A DNA stretch of 49,652 bases from Lamprocystis purpurea DSM 4197 (GTDB lineage: Bacteria > Pseudomonadota > Gammaproteobacteria > Chromatiales > Chromatiaceae), in NCBI RefSeq assembly GCF_000379525.1, contig NZ_KB902509.1, positions 70,814-120,465 on the forward strand, written 5' to 3'. The notes below the pieces were generated by a model that was given only the letters and a program-made list of their open reading frames with translations, had not been told where the DNA came from and searched no databases. Positions 1-10,202 of this stretch are shown here, one piece after another. Both the position numbers and the translations under genes were made by a program. Every line of letters starts with the position of its first letter. The first letter of the stretch is position 1.

Positions 1-90
1 CCCGTCGCCCGCAAGCGGGCTCCTACGGGTTGGATTTTTCGCGGAAATCACCTTACGTTAGATTATGGAGCAACAAAAAGCCTTTATATT
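1..90. repeat. 90-bp terminal inverted copy (left end of window)
   Basis: Positions 1-90 are the reverse complement of 49546-49635 with two mismatches that I can count (positions 65 and 88). The outer part holds the REP-like palindrome GCCCGCAAGCGGGC. The inner part holds the motif CGGAAATCACCTTACG. The identity stops at base 90; in the right copy this is exactly where the IS4 element begins. The pair is best read as a dispersed repeat at which the assembly stopped, not as a transposon end. Confidence 0.85.
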
Positions 91-713
91 GACTCATGCT
101 CTTATCCTAGGGGCTAAGTCCGACAGGCTGCTAGGTCTCAGGAAAATGCTCCTCGTCCAGCCCTGTTTCATTCGCTGCGGCGATGACAGCAGACGGGTAA
201 ACATCGGCGATGGACTCCGCCACCATCGATTTCAGACTGGGATTTTCCTGCAAGAGTTACCGTGAAAGTCGCGCAACGACCCTGTGGGAGCGGCGTCCCG
301 CCGCGACGGGGCCGGGCGCGTAGCCCTACCGTTCGAGGTCACCGCGGCACCGCATCGCGGCGGGACGCCGCTCCCACGAGGGACACTCATCTTCCGGGGT
401 GGCTGATGTTCCTTCCATGGCCGTTAACCGGACCAGGGCCGCGCCGGCGCGATGTCGACCCGCTAGAGACGATAATCAAGGCCGCACTGGTCCATGGTGC
501 CTGGCATCGGCCCGACATGCACCTGGGTCAAAGTCTCAGCCAGGGACCTTGTTCTTGGCCGCATCAGGCAGGCAATCGTGCGCTACCGTACCGACACCAC
601 CTGGTCTTGCGGGTACACCGTGATGGTGTCCGTGATGTTTGGCATGGCGATGGAATGGCGCCCCCGACCATCACGGTTCTGTCCGACCTGTGTAACCTAT
701 GGAGGATGAGTCC
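91..713. other. Intergenic stretch without a convincing gene
   Basis: I see no supportable gene here. Several short frames are open on both strands, but none resembles a protein I know and they overlap one another. The stretch contains a paired REP-type palindrome (284-377). A good ribosome site (GGAGGA, 701-706) at its right edge belongs to the next gene. Confidence 0.55.
284..377. repeat. BIME-like paired REP palindrome
   Basis: Two 23-bp arms (284-306 and 355-377) are perfect reverse complements and start with GTGGGAGCGGCGTCCCG. They are separated by 48 bases. Each arm is itself partly palindromic (GGCGTCCCGCC). This is the layout of a bacterial interspersed mosaic element made of two REP units in opposite orientation. 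A closely related pair lies at 35703-35795. Confidence 0.8.
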
Positions 714-980
714 ATGTTTTCTTGGACAATCTTGATTTGGATCCTGATCGGCGCTTTCGCCGGTGTCGCTGGCCGTAAGCTGATTGGCGGGGACCCGCCT
801 TTCGGTATGATCGGAGACGTCATTCTCGGCATGGTCGGCGGTGCCTTGGGCGGCACGCTGGTCGCCCTGGCCGCGGACGCGGCGAGCTTTGTGTGGTTCG
901 TCGGCAGTGTCGTGACCGCTCTGCTCGGGGCCGCGCTGCTGATCTGGGTCGCCAGCTTCATCAAGCGTAAGCCCGTTTGA
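714..980 (+). CDS. GlsB/YeaQ/YmgE family stress-response membrane protein
   Basis: This is a small hydrophobic protein of 88 residues with about three membrane segments. It carries the Gly-rich pattern typical of the transglycosylase-associated/GlsB family (ILIGAFAGVAGRKL near the N-terminus, GDVILGMVGGALGG in the middle). Family members sit in the inner membrane and are induced by general or osmotic stress; no enzymatic reaction is established. I chose ATG 714 because GGAGGA at 701-706 is correctly spaced for it and because family members start MFSW-like. An in-frame ATG at 699 lies upstream of that ribosome site. The gene stands alone and points toward the convergent glucan synthase gene. 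Confidence 0.88.
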   Translation: MFSWTILIWILIGAFAGVAGRKLIGGDPPFGMIGDVILGMVGGALGGTLVALAADAASFVWFVGSVVTALLGAALLIWVASFIKRKPV

Positions 981-998
981 AGGTTGAAGGTTGAAGGT
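978..998. repeat. Three tandem copies of TGAAGGT
   Basis: Three head-to-tail copies of the heptamer TGAAGGT occupy 978-984, 985-991 and 992-998, overlapping the stop codon of the GlsB-type gene. No function is evident. Confidence 0.7.
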
Positions 999-1311
999 AA
1001 ACCGAGGTGAGGCGCTGATCGCTTGGGTGGCTTCGGAGCACCGGAGACCACCCACCATCGGCTCGGATGCCGATGCGACTGCAGTCGCACCGACTCGGAC
1101 GCAGGTACGACTGAAGTCGCACCTACACTGACCGGTATCCAAATTGTCGGAAATCGCCTTAGCCTTCGTAGGGTCGGGTTTGAATTCCGCCCCTACATAC
1201 GAATATTGCAGTTTACGTCTATTCAACCGGCTATCAACCGCTGCGCGGTCGTCGGTCCACCACCACGGACCACGGAGTCAGGTCGCGTCTGCGGAACAGA
1301 AAAGGATCCGC
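999..1311. other. Convergent intergenic region with palindromes
   Basis: This is the space between two convergent genes. It holds the palindrome GCGACTGCAGTCGC (about 1074-1087), a related GTACGACTGAAGTCGCACC unit and, at 1167-1196, a degenerate member of the CGTAGGGGCGGGTTT palindrome family. CGGAAATCGCCTTAG at about 1148 is shared with about 13800 and with both window ends. No gene is supported. Confidence 0.55.
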
Positions 1312-4300
1312 TCACGGCCGGCCGGAACCATCCTCAAGGCCCACCCGCACCTCGACCGCATGTTCCCGGCCGTCGTCCACCAACGCAATCGACAGGTCAT
1401 CACGCGCCGTGCCGTCGACGGTCACTCCCGGCTCGCCCTGCCCGGCGGAAAGCTGGATCACGACAATGTGGTAGAGCGTCTCGCGGTAGCGGTAGTGCAC
1501 GGTGAATCCAGGCCAATCCGCGGGGATGCAGGGCGTCAGATGCAGCGTGTCGACGTCCAGACGCAGCCCCAGGATCGATTCGAGGATCAAACGGTACATC
1601 CAGCCCGCCGAGCCGGTGTACCAGGTCCAGCCGCCGCGGCCGCCATGGGGTGAAACCGCATAGACATCGGCCGCGACCACATAGGGCTCCACCTTATAGG
1701 TCGCAATGGCGTCGGGTGATTGTCCATGATTGATCGGATTGATCATCGAGAACAACTCCCAGGTCCGCGCACGGTCGCCCAGGGCCGCGAAGGCCATGGC
1801 CGCCCAGATTGCCGCGTGGGTGTATTGCCCGCCATTCTCCCGTACGCCGGGGACATAGCCTTTGATATAGCCAGGGTCCAACGCGGAGGTGTCGAAGGGC
1901 GGGTCCAGCAATTGGATCAGCCCCAGGTCGCGACGCACCAGGTGTGCGTCCAAGGCTTCCATGCCCAGCCGGGCGCGCTGCGGATCGCCGGCCCCCGACA
2001 GCACTGACCAGCTTTGCGCAATGGAGTCGATCCGGCATTCCGGATTGACCGCGGACCCCAACGGCAGACCGTCATCGAAGTAGGCGCGTCGATACCAGCC
2101 GCCGTCCCAACCGTGCTGATCGAGGTTTTCGCGCACCTGCGCCGCCGCGCTGCGGCACTGTTCGACGAAGGCCGCGTCGCCTTGTTGGCTTGCGATCGCG
2201 CTGAAGCGCATCAGGACCTCATAGAGGAAGAAGCCCAACCAGATACTCTCGCCCCGGCCCTGAATGCCCACCAGGTTCATGCCGTCGTTCCAGTCGCCCG
2301 AGCCCATCAGCGGCAGGCCGTGCTCGCCGAAGCGCAGGCCGTGGATGATGGCGCGTACGCAGTGTTGGTAAAGGCTTACGGTTTCGTCTGAGCGGCCCGG
2401 CAGATCGTAGTAGGAGTCGTCTCCCGCATTGACATAACGTCCTTGCAGGAAGGCCATCGGTTCATTCAGCACAGCGGTATCGCCGGTGCTCTGGACATAG
2501 CGACAGGTCGCCAATGGCAGCCACAGGTAATCGTCCGAACAGCGGGTGCGCACCCCGCGGCCGGTCGGCGGATGCCACCAGTGCTGCACATCGCCTTCGG
2601 GGAACTGGCGGCTCGCGCAGAGCAGCAGTTGTTCGCGCAATAGGCCTGGTTCAGCATGGATCAGCGCCATCACGTCCTGAAGCTGGTCGCGGAAACCGAA
2701 GGCTCCACCCGACTGATAGAAGCCGCTGCGCGCCCACAGGCGGCAGGCCAGCGTTTGGTAGAGGAGCCAGCCATTGGCCAGGCAGTCGAGTGCCGGGTCG
2801 GGGGTTTCGATCTGCACGGCGGAGAGCCGGTGTCGCCATTGCTGCTGCACGGCCGCCAGCACGTCGCGCGCGGCAATCGCGCCGCGGCGGCTATTGACCG
2901 TGTTGCCGGGGTCATCCGCGCCGCGGCGATCAGCCACGCCGAGGCGGAACACGATCTCGTGCGTCTGCCCGTTGTTCAGTTCGAAATAGACCTGGAGTGC
3001 AGTGCAGGGGTCCAGGGCCGCACCAACCTTGCCTGACAGACTCGTGCGCGCCAGCGCGGCCGGACTGTGCAGTGACCCGTTGCGCCCGATGAATTCGGTG
3101 CGGTCGCCGGTCAGCGTCCGGGTCGCGTCGTCCACATCGAAGAAGCCGATCCGGTGGGCGAATTCGGTGTTGTATGGGTTGCGCGCGAACAGTGCACCAC
3201 TGACGGGGTCGATCTCAGTCACGATATAGGGCGTGGTCTTGGGTCGCAGGTCGCCCAGCACCCATTCCACGTAGCCGGTCGCGGAGAGCCGCCGCGTCTT
3301 GCCCGAGCGATTGCGCACCTTCAAGACCGTGAACTTGATGGGTGCGTTCGGCGCCACGTAGACCCACAATTCCGACTGGATGCCATCCTCGGTATGCTCG
3401 AAGCAGCTATAACCGAAGCCGTGTCGGGTGGTGTAGGGCGTGGTCCCGCGGCGGGGCAGCGGCGTAGGTGACCAGAACGCGCCGCTGTCTTCATCGCGCA
3501 GGTAAAAGGCTTCGCCGCTGCCGTCGCTCACCGGGTCATTGTGCCAGGGCGTGAGACGGAATTCGTGGGCGTTATCGCTCCAGGTGTAGGCCGCGCCGCT
3601 CTCCGAGACGATGGTCCCAAAGTGCGGGTTCGCCAGAACATTCACCCAGGGCGCGGGGGTCTCCTGAGTGGGTTTGGTGATGATGACGTATTCACGGCCG
3701 TCGGGGGCAAAGCCGCCCAGTCCGTTATCGAACAGGAGGGCCGGCCGGGCGTTGCCCGCCATGGCGGTCGCCGGTCGTGCGTCGGGCTGCTCTGGGGTGT
3801 CCCGCACCCAGGAATCGCTGTCGATCGGCCGCAGACGCGGCAAGCGTTTTTGCACGGGGGCGCGCCGATTGAGCTGTTCCGCGAGCGTCCCGCGGCTGTC
3901 GCTGAGGATGGCGCGTGCCACCGTTTGGAACAGGATACGGTCTTCGTTGGAGATTTGATCGGCCGGTCGAATGAAGATACCGCCGGGTCGATCCAGCACA
4001 TGGGCACCGACGCCCGCGGCAATCAGGCCCAGGATTTGTTCGTGGAGCTGCTGCCGGTAACCGGCGCGGTCCTCGTTCCAGATCATGAGATCCACGGTCA
4101 GCCCCTTCAGGCGCCAATACGCATGCGCCTGGACCAACTGATGGACGAGTTCGATGTTTTCCGGGTCGGTGATCTGCAACAGCACCAGCGGGACATCACC
4201 GGAGACCGCGTGGCTCCACAGTCCGGATTGCCCGCGGCGGTTCTGCATCAGCACGCTCGCCTCGGCGCGCAGTGCGTCGTTGGCGTAGAGAATCGAGCTT

Positions 4301-7300
4301 GCCAGGTGACAATAGAGCTGGGCGTCGGCCGCCGTGGCATTGAGTTGGCGCAGGACCACCTGGCTGTGGGTCCAGGCCAGGTCGAAACAGCGGTCCGCCA
4401 GCCGTTGATCCTGATACTTCGCGATCAACTGCAAGGCACTGTCGCGGGTGTCGCCGATGCCGCAGACCAGATCGAGTGTGGCCGCCTGATCGGGTTCCAG
4501 GGTCAGGCAGTAGCGGATGGCGACGATCGGGTCCAGCACGGAACCCGCGCTGCCGCCAAGCGGCCCCTTGGTACTCAGGGCCTGGGGTGCCGCGACCGTG
4601 TGACCGCGGCCGACGAAGCGCAGTCGGTCCGTTTCGAAGGACGGGGGTGCGCATTGCGCTCCGCGCACCACCATCAGGTGGAACATCCAGGGCGACTGTT
4701 CGTCATGAGAACGCGGTCGGCGGTTGCAGAGGATCGCCGGCAGCGGGCTCAGGACTTCGGTTTGCACGAACAGATTGCTGAATGCCGGGTGCAGCGCGTC
4801 CGCGGCGGCCGGGGCGAGCACGACCTCGGCGTAACTGGTGACCTCGATGACGCGGCGCGTGCGGGAGCGGTTGGTGATGCGCACCCGGCGCAGTTCGATG
4901 TCGTCCTCGGGCGAGAGGACGATCTCGGTATAGGACTCGATCTCCAGATCGCGGCGGCGAAACTCCGCGCGGCCTTCCGAGAAGATCGCCTCGAATTGAT
5001 CCGGCTGCTTGAGTGTCGGCTGATAGGTCGTCGACCAGAAGGTGCCGCGTGCCAGATCGCGGATGTAGCAGAAACTCCCCCAGTGGTCCCGCGTACTGTC
5101 CTCGCGCCAGCGAGTGACCGCCAGGTCCTGCCAGCGACTGTAGCCGCCACCGGCGTTGGTGAGCATGACATGGTAGCGGCCGTTCGAGAGCAACTGGACC
5201 TGGGGCAACCGGGTGTTGGGACTGGCGAAGACGCGCACCGGCGCCGCTGGAGTGCCGCCGGCAAGGCCGATGTCAGTGACATCGTCGCCGGTTTCGGAAC
5301 GGAAGGAGGGGGTCTGGGGAATGCGCTCCTGGAGCAACAGCACCGTGGCCTGGAACAAGGGTGCCGCGGTGAAGCGCCGCTGCATCGGACGGTTGAGCAG
5401 CAGATAGGCCAGCGATAGGAAGGTCATCCCCTGATGGTGCGCCATAAATGACCGCACCAGGGCGCGCGTCTGCCCGCGGGGCAGCCGGGAGGGGGTGAAG
5501 TCGACCGCCTCGTAAAGGCCGAACTTGCCGGCGAACCCGCTGGCCGCCAGGCGCTGCAGATTCACGCAGGCCGCCTCGGGGGCCACCATCAGCGCGAGCG
5601 CACTGGCATAGGGCGCAATGACCAAGTCCTCGGCCAGTCCGCGCTTGAGCCCCAGCCCCGGCACCCCGAAGGCGCGGTACTGGTAGTTGAAGTGGGCGTC
5701 GACGGCGTTGTAGCCGGATTCGGACACGCCCCAGGGCACGTTGCGTGCGCTCCCATAGGCGATCTGTCTCGCAACAGCCGCGCGATAGGTCTGGTCGAGG
5801 ATGGTGTTGTCGTACGTCGGCATCACCAGCAGCGGCATCAGGTACTCGAACATCGAACCGCTCCACGACAGGAGCGTCGGCTCGCCGGCCGCGCTGGTCA
5901 GCAGGCGCCCCAAGGCAAACCAGGATTCCTGCGGCAGTTGGCCTTGGGCGATGGCGACGAAACTGCCCAGGCGGGCCTCCGACGCGAGCAGGTCGTAGTA
6001 ACTGGCATCCAGCCGCCGATCGGTCACGTTGTAGCCGATCGCCAGCAGATGACGGGCCTCGTCGTACAGGAAGTCGTAATCCATGCGGGCCAGTTCCCCG
6101 GCTTGCAGCGTCAGGAGTTCGAGCGTGCTGATCCGCTCGCGGGCGCGGCGGCAGCCTTCCTGAAGCAGCGGGAGCGCCGCATCCCCATGTGCCGAGAGCG
6201 GGGCCGGTGCGCCGTCCTGAGGCGCGGCGCCGGCGGTGCTCGCGGCCAACGCGCGCAGGGTTGGGATGCCATTGAACGGCGGTGCGTCGGGAAGGTCGGT
6301 CGGCACGCTCGGCAGGCCGAGCCAGGGTGCCAGATACAGCAACTCATCCAGCAGGGCGCGGCAGTGTCCGGCCAGCGCCTGCCCCCAGTCGGTGGCGGCG
6401 TTGCCATCCAATCCGCCGGATACCGCGGCCTCGGCCATGATCGCCAAGGTCTCCAGGCACCGGTATGCCGTCGTCAGTGTCGTCGGCGGCGCCAGCGCAC
6501 AGGCGTCCAGGGATTGCCGAAACTGCATGAGCGGGGCGGGCAGGGCCGCCGGTAGCGCCTCGCACAGGCAGTGGAAACTGTCCCTGATGCCGTCCAGCCA
6601 GCGCGCGCTGAGGATCGGGTCATCGGCCAACGCGACCAGTCCCGGCTGCAAGGTCAACAGGTGGCCGGCGAGGTTGCCGCTGTCCACGGAAGAGATGTAG
6701 AGCGGGGCGAGCGGTTGCAGCGACTGGGTGTCGTACCAGTTGTAGAAGTGGCCGCGGTAGCGTGTCAGGTCCGCCATGGTGCCCAGCGCGTTGCCGGTGC
6801 GCTCGATGAGTCCGCCGGCGGGAAGGTAGCCGAAGTCGTAGGCGGCCAGGTTTGCCAGTAACGACAGGCCCATATTGGTCGGTGAGGTGCGATGCGCGAT
6901 CGTGACCGCCGGGTGCTCCTGGAAGTTATCCGGCGGCAGCCAATGATCCGCCGGGCCGACGAAGGTCTCAAAGAAAGACCAGGTTTTGCGACTGAGCAGA
7001 TGCAGGAAGCGGGTTTGGTCCGCACTCAACTGGGCGGGACGGCGCCGCAGGGGGCGGCTGATCCACCAGGCGACCGCCGGTGAGGCGAACCAGAGCAGTA
7101 AGAGCGGTCCGGCAGCGGTGAGGGCGGCCGGATTGACGGCCGCCAGGCCCAGTGCCGTGACCACGGCCAGTAGGGGGGCCACCCACATCTGGCGGTAGAA
7201 ACCAAAGAAACCCCGCCGGTGATGCGTGTCGCCCGAGGCGGTCCACTCCAGCAGTCGGCGGTGACTGACCTGCATCCGCCACAGCGAGCGGACCATGGCG

Positions 7301-10080
7301 TCCAGACCAACGAACGCCTCATAGGGGAGGCAGGCGATGGTGAAGAGCGCCTGCGTCAACTGCCGGCCGGCCGAGTGCAGCGCGGCGGCCAGGTGTTGGC
7401 GCCACCGCACATCTCCCGCTTTCTGCAGCCCGTTCAGTATCGATGTCAGCAACGCAGGAATCAGTGCAATGCCGAGCACCGCGAGGGTCCATAACCAGGC
7501 CGGAGACACCAGGGCCCAGCCCAGCACGAACAGCAGCGTGACCGCCGCGGGCACCAGACTGCGCCGCAGGTTGTCAAAGAGTTTCCAATGCGACAGTTTC
7601 GACAGCGGATTCTTGCGTTGGATGCCGTGGAGGCCGGGGACCCGCGGCAACAGCCAGCCCGCAATTTGCCAGTCCCCGCGCATCCAGCGGTAGCGCCGAC
7701 TCAGGTCCGCGCTGTAGCAGGCGGGATGCTCCTCGTATAGCTGCACGTCGGTGAGCAGGCCCGAGCGTGCGTAGCAGCCTTCCAGGAGGTCGTGGCTGAG
7801 GATTCGGTTCTCCGGCAGGCGCCCGGCCAGCGCCTGTTCAAAGGCCGCAACATCGTAAATGCCTTTCCCGATGAACGAGCCTTCCTGAAACCAATCCTGA
7901 TAGACGTCCGAGACGACTTGTGTATAGGGGTCGATGCCGGCGTCGCTTGCATAGAGCCGGGCGTAGCGCGACCGGTTGGCGCCGGGCAGGCTCGCTGCCA
8001 CGCGGGGTTGCAGGATGCCGTAGCCTTCGACGATGCGTTGGCGGTCCGCATCCCAGCGCGGGCGATTGAGCGGGTGCGTCATGGCGCCAACCAGTTCCAG
8101 CGCCGCGTCACGCGGGAGTTCGGTATCGGTGTCCAGCGTGATGACATAGCGGACGTTGGCGAGGATGGCGGTGTCGCCGACCACGCGCGCAAACGGGCTG
8201 ATCGCGCCCTCCGGCAGGAACTCAGGCGTACTGCCGCGCAGCAACGCGTTGAGATCGGACAGCTTGCCGCGTTTGCGTTCGTAACCCATCCAGACCCCCT
8301 CTTGCGGATTCCAGCACCGCGGGCGGTGGAACAGGAAGAAGGTGTCGCCGCTGACCCGCGGGTATTTCTCATTGAGCGCCGCGATCCGTTCAGCGGCCAA
8401 TTGCACCAGACCGGCGTCCTGCGGCAGCGTCTCGGCCGGCGCATCCCGCAGATCGGTCAGCAGACCGAAGTGCAGGCTGTCGTCCCGATTCGCCAGAAAG
8501 CGAACCTCCAGTGCCTCCACCAGGGTCTCGATAGTCGCGTCGCCGGTCAACATGGTCGGCGTCACGACCAGGGTGCGCGCCTCCACCGGAATGCCGCGGG
8601 ACAGGTCCATCCGCGGCAGCGGCTGCGGCGTCGCCAACAGGGTCGCAAACCAATTCACCAGCGCCATCGCCAACTGACTGGTGCCCAGCACCGCGGGTAC
8701 ACAGAGCAGTGCGAGCAGCCAGCCAGGCCAGTTGTCGGCTGCCGCCTGTGTCAGCAAGCTCACCGTGAAGAGTGCCGTCAAGACCAGGATCGCGCTCAGA
8801 TACAGGAACAAGGGGAAGCGCCGCCCCCGCCGTTGCAGGGCATCCGCCACACCCAGACGCGCCTGCGCCCGCCGTTCGAGCAGTGCCAAGCCGCGATCGA
8901 TCAGGAAATAACCGACGTGCGCCGACCGCGTGTCGCCGCCGGGCTGGCCGACGCGATCCTGCGCCAGCTCAAGCGCGTGGCGCGCCACCTCGGCCTCGGA
9001 GAGTCGGCTGTGCTTGGCGATGCGCTCCACCACGTGCCGGTAGCGGTCACGGGTGGCAAAGTCCATCCGGCCGTAGGTACCGCCCGGGTCCTCCCGTAGC
9101 GTCCATTCGACCACGCTCATGGTCTCCACGAACTCGCGCCAGTCCATGGCGCCGAGAAAGCGCAGACTGCCGATGCTGTTACTGATGGACACCTGGTCCG
9201 CGGCCTGTTGCTGATTCTCCACCTGAACCAATTGGTCGATGGTCAGGCTCGTGTCGGCCAGATGCTGCTCGATCCAGGTCAGCGGCAAGGCCAGGGCGGA
9301 ACTCTGGCCTTGCAGTCGGCGCGCGAACTCCGCCACAAAGGCGCTCGACATCGGCGGCTGCGACCGCGCCATATCCGCGATCACCAGGATGAGATTCTTC
9401 GGGTTACTCTCGGCCATGGCCACCATCTGATCGGCCCAACCATCGGCGAGGTTGTGGCCGGTTCGGCTGCCGGCGATGCGGGCCGCGACGCGGCGGAGAT
9501 TCTCGATCAGCGCGAGTCGCAGCATGATCGGAATCGCCCATAGTTCACCCAGCTTCAGTGGGGTGACGCTCTGGTAGGCCGCGACGAAGCGACTGAGATT
9601 CTCCGGGTCGACCCGGCCGTCGCCGTGCGCGATGATCTCCAGTGCGATGTCATAGACGCGCGGTAATCCGGCCGATGGGCCGTTGCGCAATCGCGGCAGT
9701 TCCCGGCTGTAGTCTTTGGGAAGATGCCGCCGGGCAGTACGAATCTGTTCGTCGATCAGATAGAAATTGTCGAGCAGCCATTCTCCCGCCGGGGCGATAC
9801 GGCGGTCTTGCTTCACGGCTTCCAACAACAGGGCACAGACATCGACCAGCGTCAGCTCATTCGCGTTGAGCCGCACCAGGAGCTGATCCGGAACATGGTG
9901 CGGAGCCAGCAGGTGGGCAGCAGCGAGACCCTTGCCGTGTTGCTCCATCTGGACCGCGCTGAATAACTCCGCGCGTAACGGCTGCTCGTCGCCGATATAG
10001 GTCTTGGCTAAACCATTGCCCAGGATCCGCATCCGTACCTGCAGCAGCGTTTCACGAATCGCTCGATGCCCGATGATCAC
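1312..10080 (-). CDS. ndvB: Cyclic beta-1,2-glucan synthase (NdvB/ChvB type)
   Basis: This giant inner-membrane enzyme of 2922 residues initiates, elongates, cyclises and trims cyclic beta-1,2-glucan from UDP-glucose. Visible parts in order: a helical N-terminal region; a membrane segment near residue 427; a GT84 transferase domain from about 500 with DTDTE near 648 and RWMRGDWQ near 798; membrane segments at about 840-880 and 967-1003; a glycoamylase-like (cyclisation) domain with GSMFEYLMP and PWGVSESGYN near 1405-1455; two beta-sandwich modules near 1615 and 2115; and a C-terminal GH94 phosphorylase-like domain with GDWNDGMN near 2590. The length matches rhizobial and Brucella enzymes (about 2800-2900 residues). 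The start is a GTG overlapping the stop of a 41-codon frame; a later in-frame ATG at residue 17 is possible. The product is probably exported as an osmoregulated periplasmic glucan. Confidence 0.93.
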   Translation of the reverse strand: MIIGHRAIRETLLQVRMRILGNGLAKTYIGDEQPLRAELFSAVQMEQHGKGLAAAHLLAPHHVPDQLLVRLNANELTLVDVCALLLEAVKQDRRIAPAGEWLLDNFYLIDEQIRTARRHLPKDYSRELPRLRNGPSAGLPRVYDIALEIIAHGDGRVDPENLSRFVAAYQSVTPLKLGELWAIPIMLRLALIENLRRVAARIAGSRTGHNLADGWADQMVAMAESNPKNLILVIADMARSQPPMSSAFVAEFARRLQGQSSALALPLTWIEQHLADTSLTIDQLVQVENQQQAADQVSISNSIGSLRFLGAMDWREFVETMSVVEWTLREDPGGTYGRMDFATRDRYRHVVERIAKHSRLSEAEVARHALELAQDRVGQPGGDTRSAHVGYFLIDRGLALLERRAQARLGVADALQRRGRRFPLFLYLSAILVLTALFTVSLLTQAAADNWPGWLLALLCVPAVLGTSQLAMALVNWFATLLATPQPLPRMDLSRGIPVEARTLVVTPTMLTGDATIETLVEALEVRFLANRDDSLHFGLLTDLRDAPAETLPQDAGLVQLAAERIAALNEKYPRVSGDTFFLFHRPRCWNPQEGVWMGYERKRGKLSDLNALLRGSTPEFLPEGAISPFARVVGDTAILANVRYVITLDTDTELPRDAALELVGAMTHPLNRPRWDADRQRIVEGYGILQPRVAASLPGANRSRYARLYASDAGIDPYTQVVSDVYQDWFQEGSFIGKGIYDVAAFEQALAGRLPENRILSHDLLEGCYARSGLLTDVQLYEEHPACYSADLSRRYRWMRGDWQIAGWLLPRVPGLHGIQRKNPLSKLSHWKLFDNLRRSLVPAAVTLLFVLGWALVSPAWLWTLAVLGIALIPALLTSILNGLQKAGDVRWRQHLAAALHSAGRQLTQALFTIACLPYEAFVGLDAMVRSLWRMQVSHRRLLEWTASGDTHHRRGFFGFYRQMWVAPLLAVVTALGLAAVNPAALTAAGPLLLLWFASPAVAWWISRPLRRRPAQLSADQTRFLHLLSRKTWSFFETFVGPADHWLPPDNFQEHPAVTIAHRTSPTNMGLSLLANLAAYDFGYLPAGGLIERTGNALGTMADLTRYRGHFYNWYDTQSLQPLAPLYISSVDSGNLAGHLLTLQPGLVALADDPILSARWLDGIRDSFHCLCEALPAALPAPLMQFRQSLDACALAPPTTLTTAYRCLETLAIMAEAAVSGGLDGNAATDWGQALAGHCRALLDELLYLAPWLGLPSVPTDLPDAPPFNGIPTLRALAASTAGAAPQDGAPAPLSAHGDAALPLLQEGCRRARERISTLELLTLQAGELARMDYDFLYDEARHLLAIGYNVTDRRLDASYYDLLASEARLGSFVAIAQGQLPQESWFALGRLLTSAAGEPTLLSWSGSMFEYLMPLLVMPTYDNTILDQTYRAAVARQIAYGSARNVPWGVSESGYNAVDAHFNYQYRAFGVPGLGLKRGLAEDLVIAPYASALALMVAPEAACVNLQRLAASGFAGKFGLYEAVDFTPSRLPRGQTRALVRSFMAHHQGMTFLSLAYLLLNRPMQRRFTAAPLFQATVLLLQERIPQTPSFRSETGDDVTDIGLAGGTPAAPVRVFASPNTRLPQVQLLSNGRYHVMLTNAGGGYSRWQDLAVTRWREDSTRDHWGSFCYIRDLARGTFWSTTYQPTLKQPDQFEAIFSEGRAEFRRRDLEIESYTEIVLSPEDDIELRRVRITNRSRTRRVIEVTSYAEVVLAPAAADALHPAFSNLFVQTEVLSPLPAILCNRRPRSHDEQSPWMFHLMVVRGAQCAPPSFETDRLRFVGRGHTVAAPQALSTKGPLGGSAGSVLDPIVAIRYCLTLEPDQAATLDLVCGIGDTRDSALQLIAKYQDQRLADRCFDLAWTHSQVVLRQLNATAADAQLYCHLASSILYANDALRAEASVLMQNRRGQSGLWSHAVSGDVPLVLLQITDPENIELVHQLVQAHAYWRLKGLTVDLMIWNEDRAGYRQQLHEQILGLIAAGVGAHVLDRPGGIFIRPADQISNEDRILFQTVARAILSDSRGTLAEQLNRRAPVQKRLPRLRPIDSDSWVRDTPEQPDARPATAMAGNARPALLFDNGLGGFAPDGREYVIITKPTQETPAPWVNVLANPHFGTIVSESGAAYTWSDNAHEFRLTPWHNDPVSDGSGEAFYLRDEDSGAFWSPTPLPRRGTTPYTTRHGFGYSCFEHTEDGIQSELWVYVAPNAPIKFTVLKVRNRSGKTRRLSATGYVEWVLGDLRPKTTPYIVTEIDPVSGALFARNPYNTEFAHRIGFFDVDDATRTLTGDRTEFIGRNGSLHSPAALARTSLSGKVGAALDPCTALQVYFELNNGQTHEIVFRLGVADRRGADDPGNTVNSRRGAIAARDVLAAVQQQWRHRLSAVQIETPDPALDCLANGWLLYQTLACRLWARSGFYQSGGAFGFRDQLQDVMALIHAEPGLLREQLLLCASRQFPEGDVQHWWHPPTGRGVRTRCSDDYLWLPLATCRYVQSTGDTAVLNEPMAFLQGRYVNAGDDSYYDLPGRSDETVSLYQHCVRAIIHGLRFGEHGLPLMGSGDWNDGMNLVGIQGRGESIWLGFFLYEVLMRFSAIASQQGDAAFVEQCRSAAAQVRENLDQHGWDGGWYRRAYFDDGLPLGSAVNPECRIDSIAQSWSVLSGAGDPQRARLGMEALDAHLVRRDLGLIQLLDPPFDTSALDPGYIKGYVPGVRENGGQYTHAAIWAAMAFAALGDRARTWELFSMINPINHGQSPDAIATYKVEPYVVAADVYAVSPHGGRGGWTWYTGSAGWMYRLILESILGLRLDVDTLHLTPCIPADWPGFTVHYRYRETLYHIVVIQLSAGQGEPGVTVDGTARDDLSIALVDDGREHAVEVRVGLEDGSGRP

Positions 10081-10202
10081 TTGACCTGAATCTCGTTGAT
10101 GACGGATACCACGCCCGCGGCCGTATTCGCCGCTTGTCCTTCCTCCGCGTCGGCGTATGACGATTCAAGCAACAGGGTCGCGAACTGGTTGAGTAACGGC
10201 AT
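10077..10202 (-). CDS. Possible 41-residue leader peptide overlapping ndvB start
   Basis: This short frame begins MPLLNQFATLLLESSYADAE and ends VINEIQVK. Its TGA stop overlaps the GTG start of the glucan synthase gene in the arrangement GTGA, which is typical of translational coupling. A GGAG sequence lies about ten bases upstream of its ATG. I do not recognise the peptide. It is acidic in the middle with a hydrophobic N-terminal stretch. It could be a coupled leader, a small protein or a chance frame. Confidence 0.4.
   Translation of the reverse strand: MPLLNQFATLLLESSYADAEEGQAANTAAGVVSVINEIQVK

Noticed and set aside
65-265. 66-codon frame starting inside the left repeat
   Set aside because: Its first codons are the repeat itself and the rest shows no similarity; the right copy has GTG in place of its ATG.
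284-377. CRISPR-like repeats among the palindromes
   Set aside because: The repeats are single or paired, inverted, and not separated by regular spacers; no cas genes are present.
3541-5418. 625-codon frame opposite the glucan synthase gene
   Set aside because: It is the complement of a strongly conserved coding region, and the translation has shadow composition.
7792-9099. 435-codon frame opposite the glucan synthase gene
   Set aside because: Same reason as for the 625-codon frame; no ribosome site or recognisable domain.
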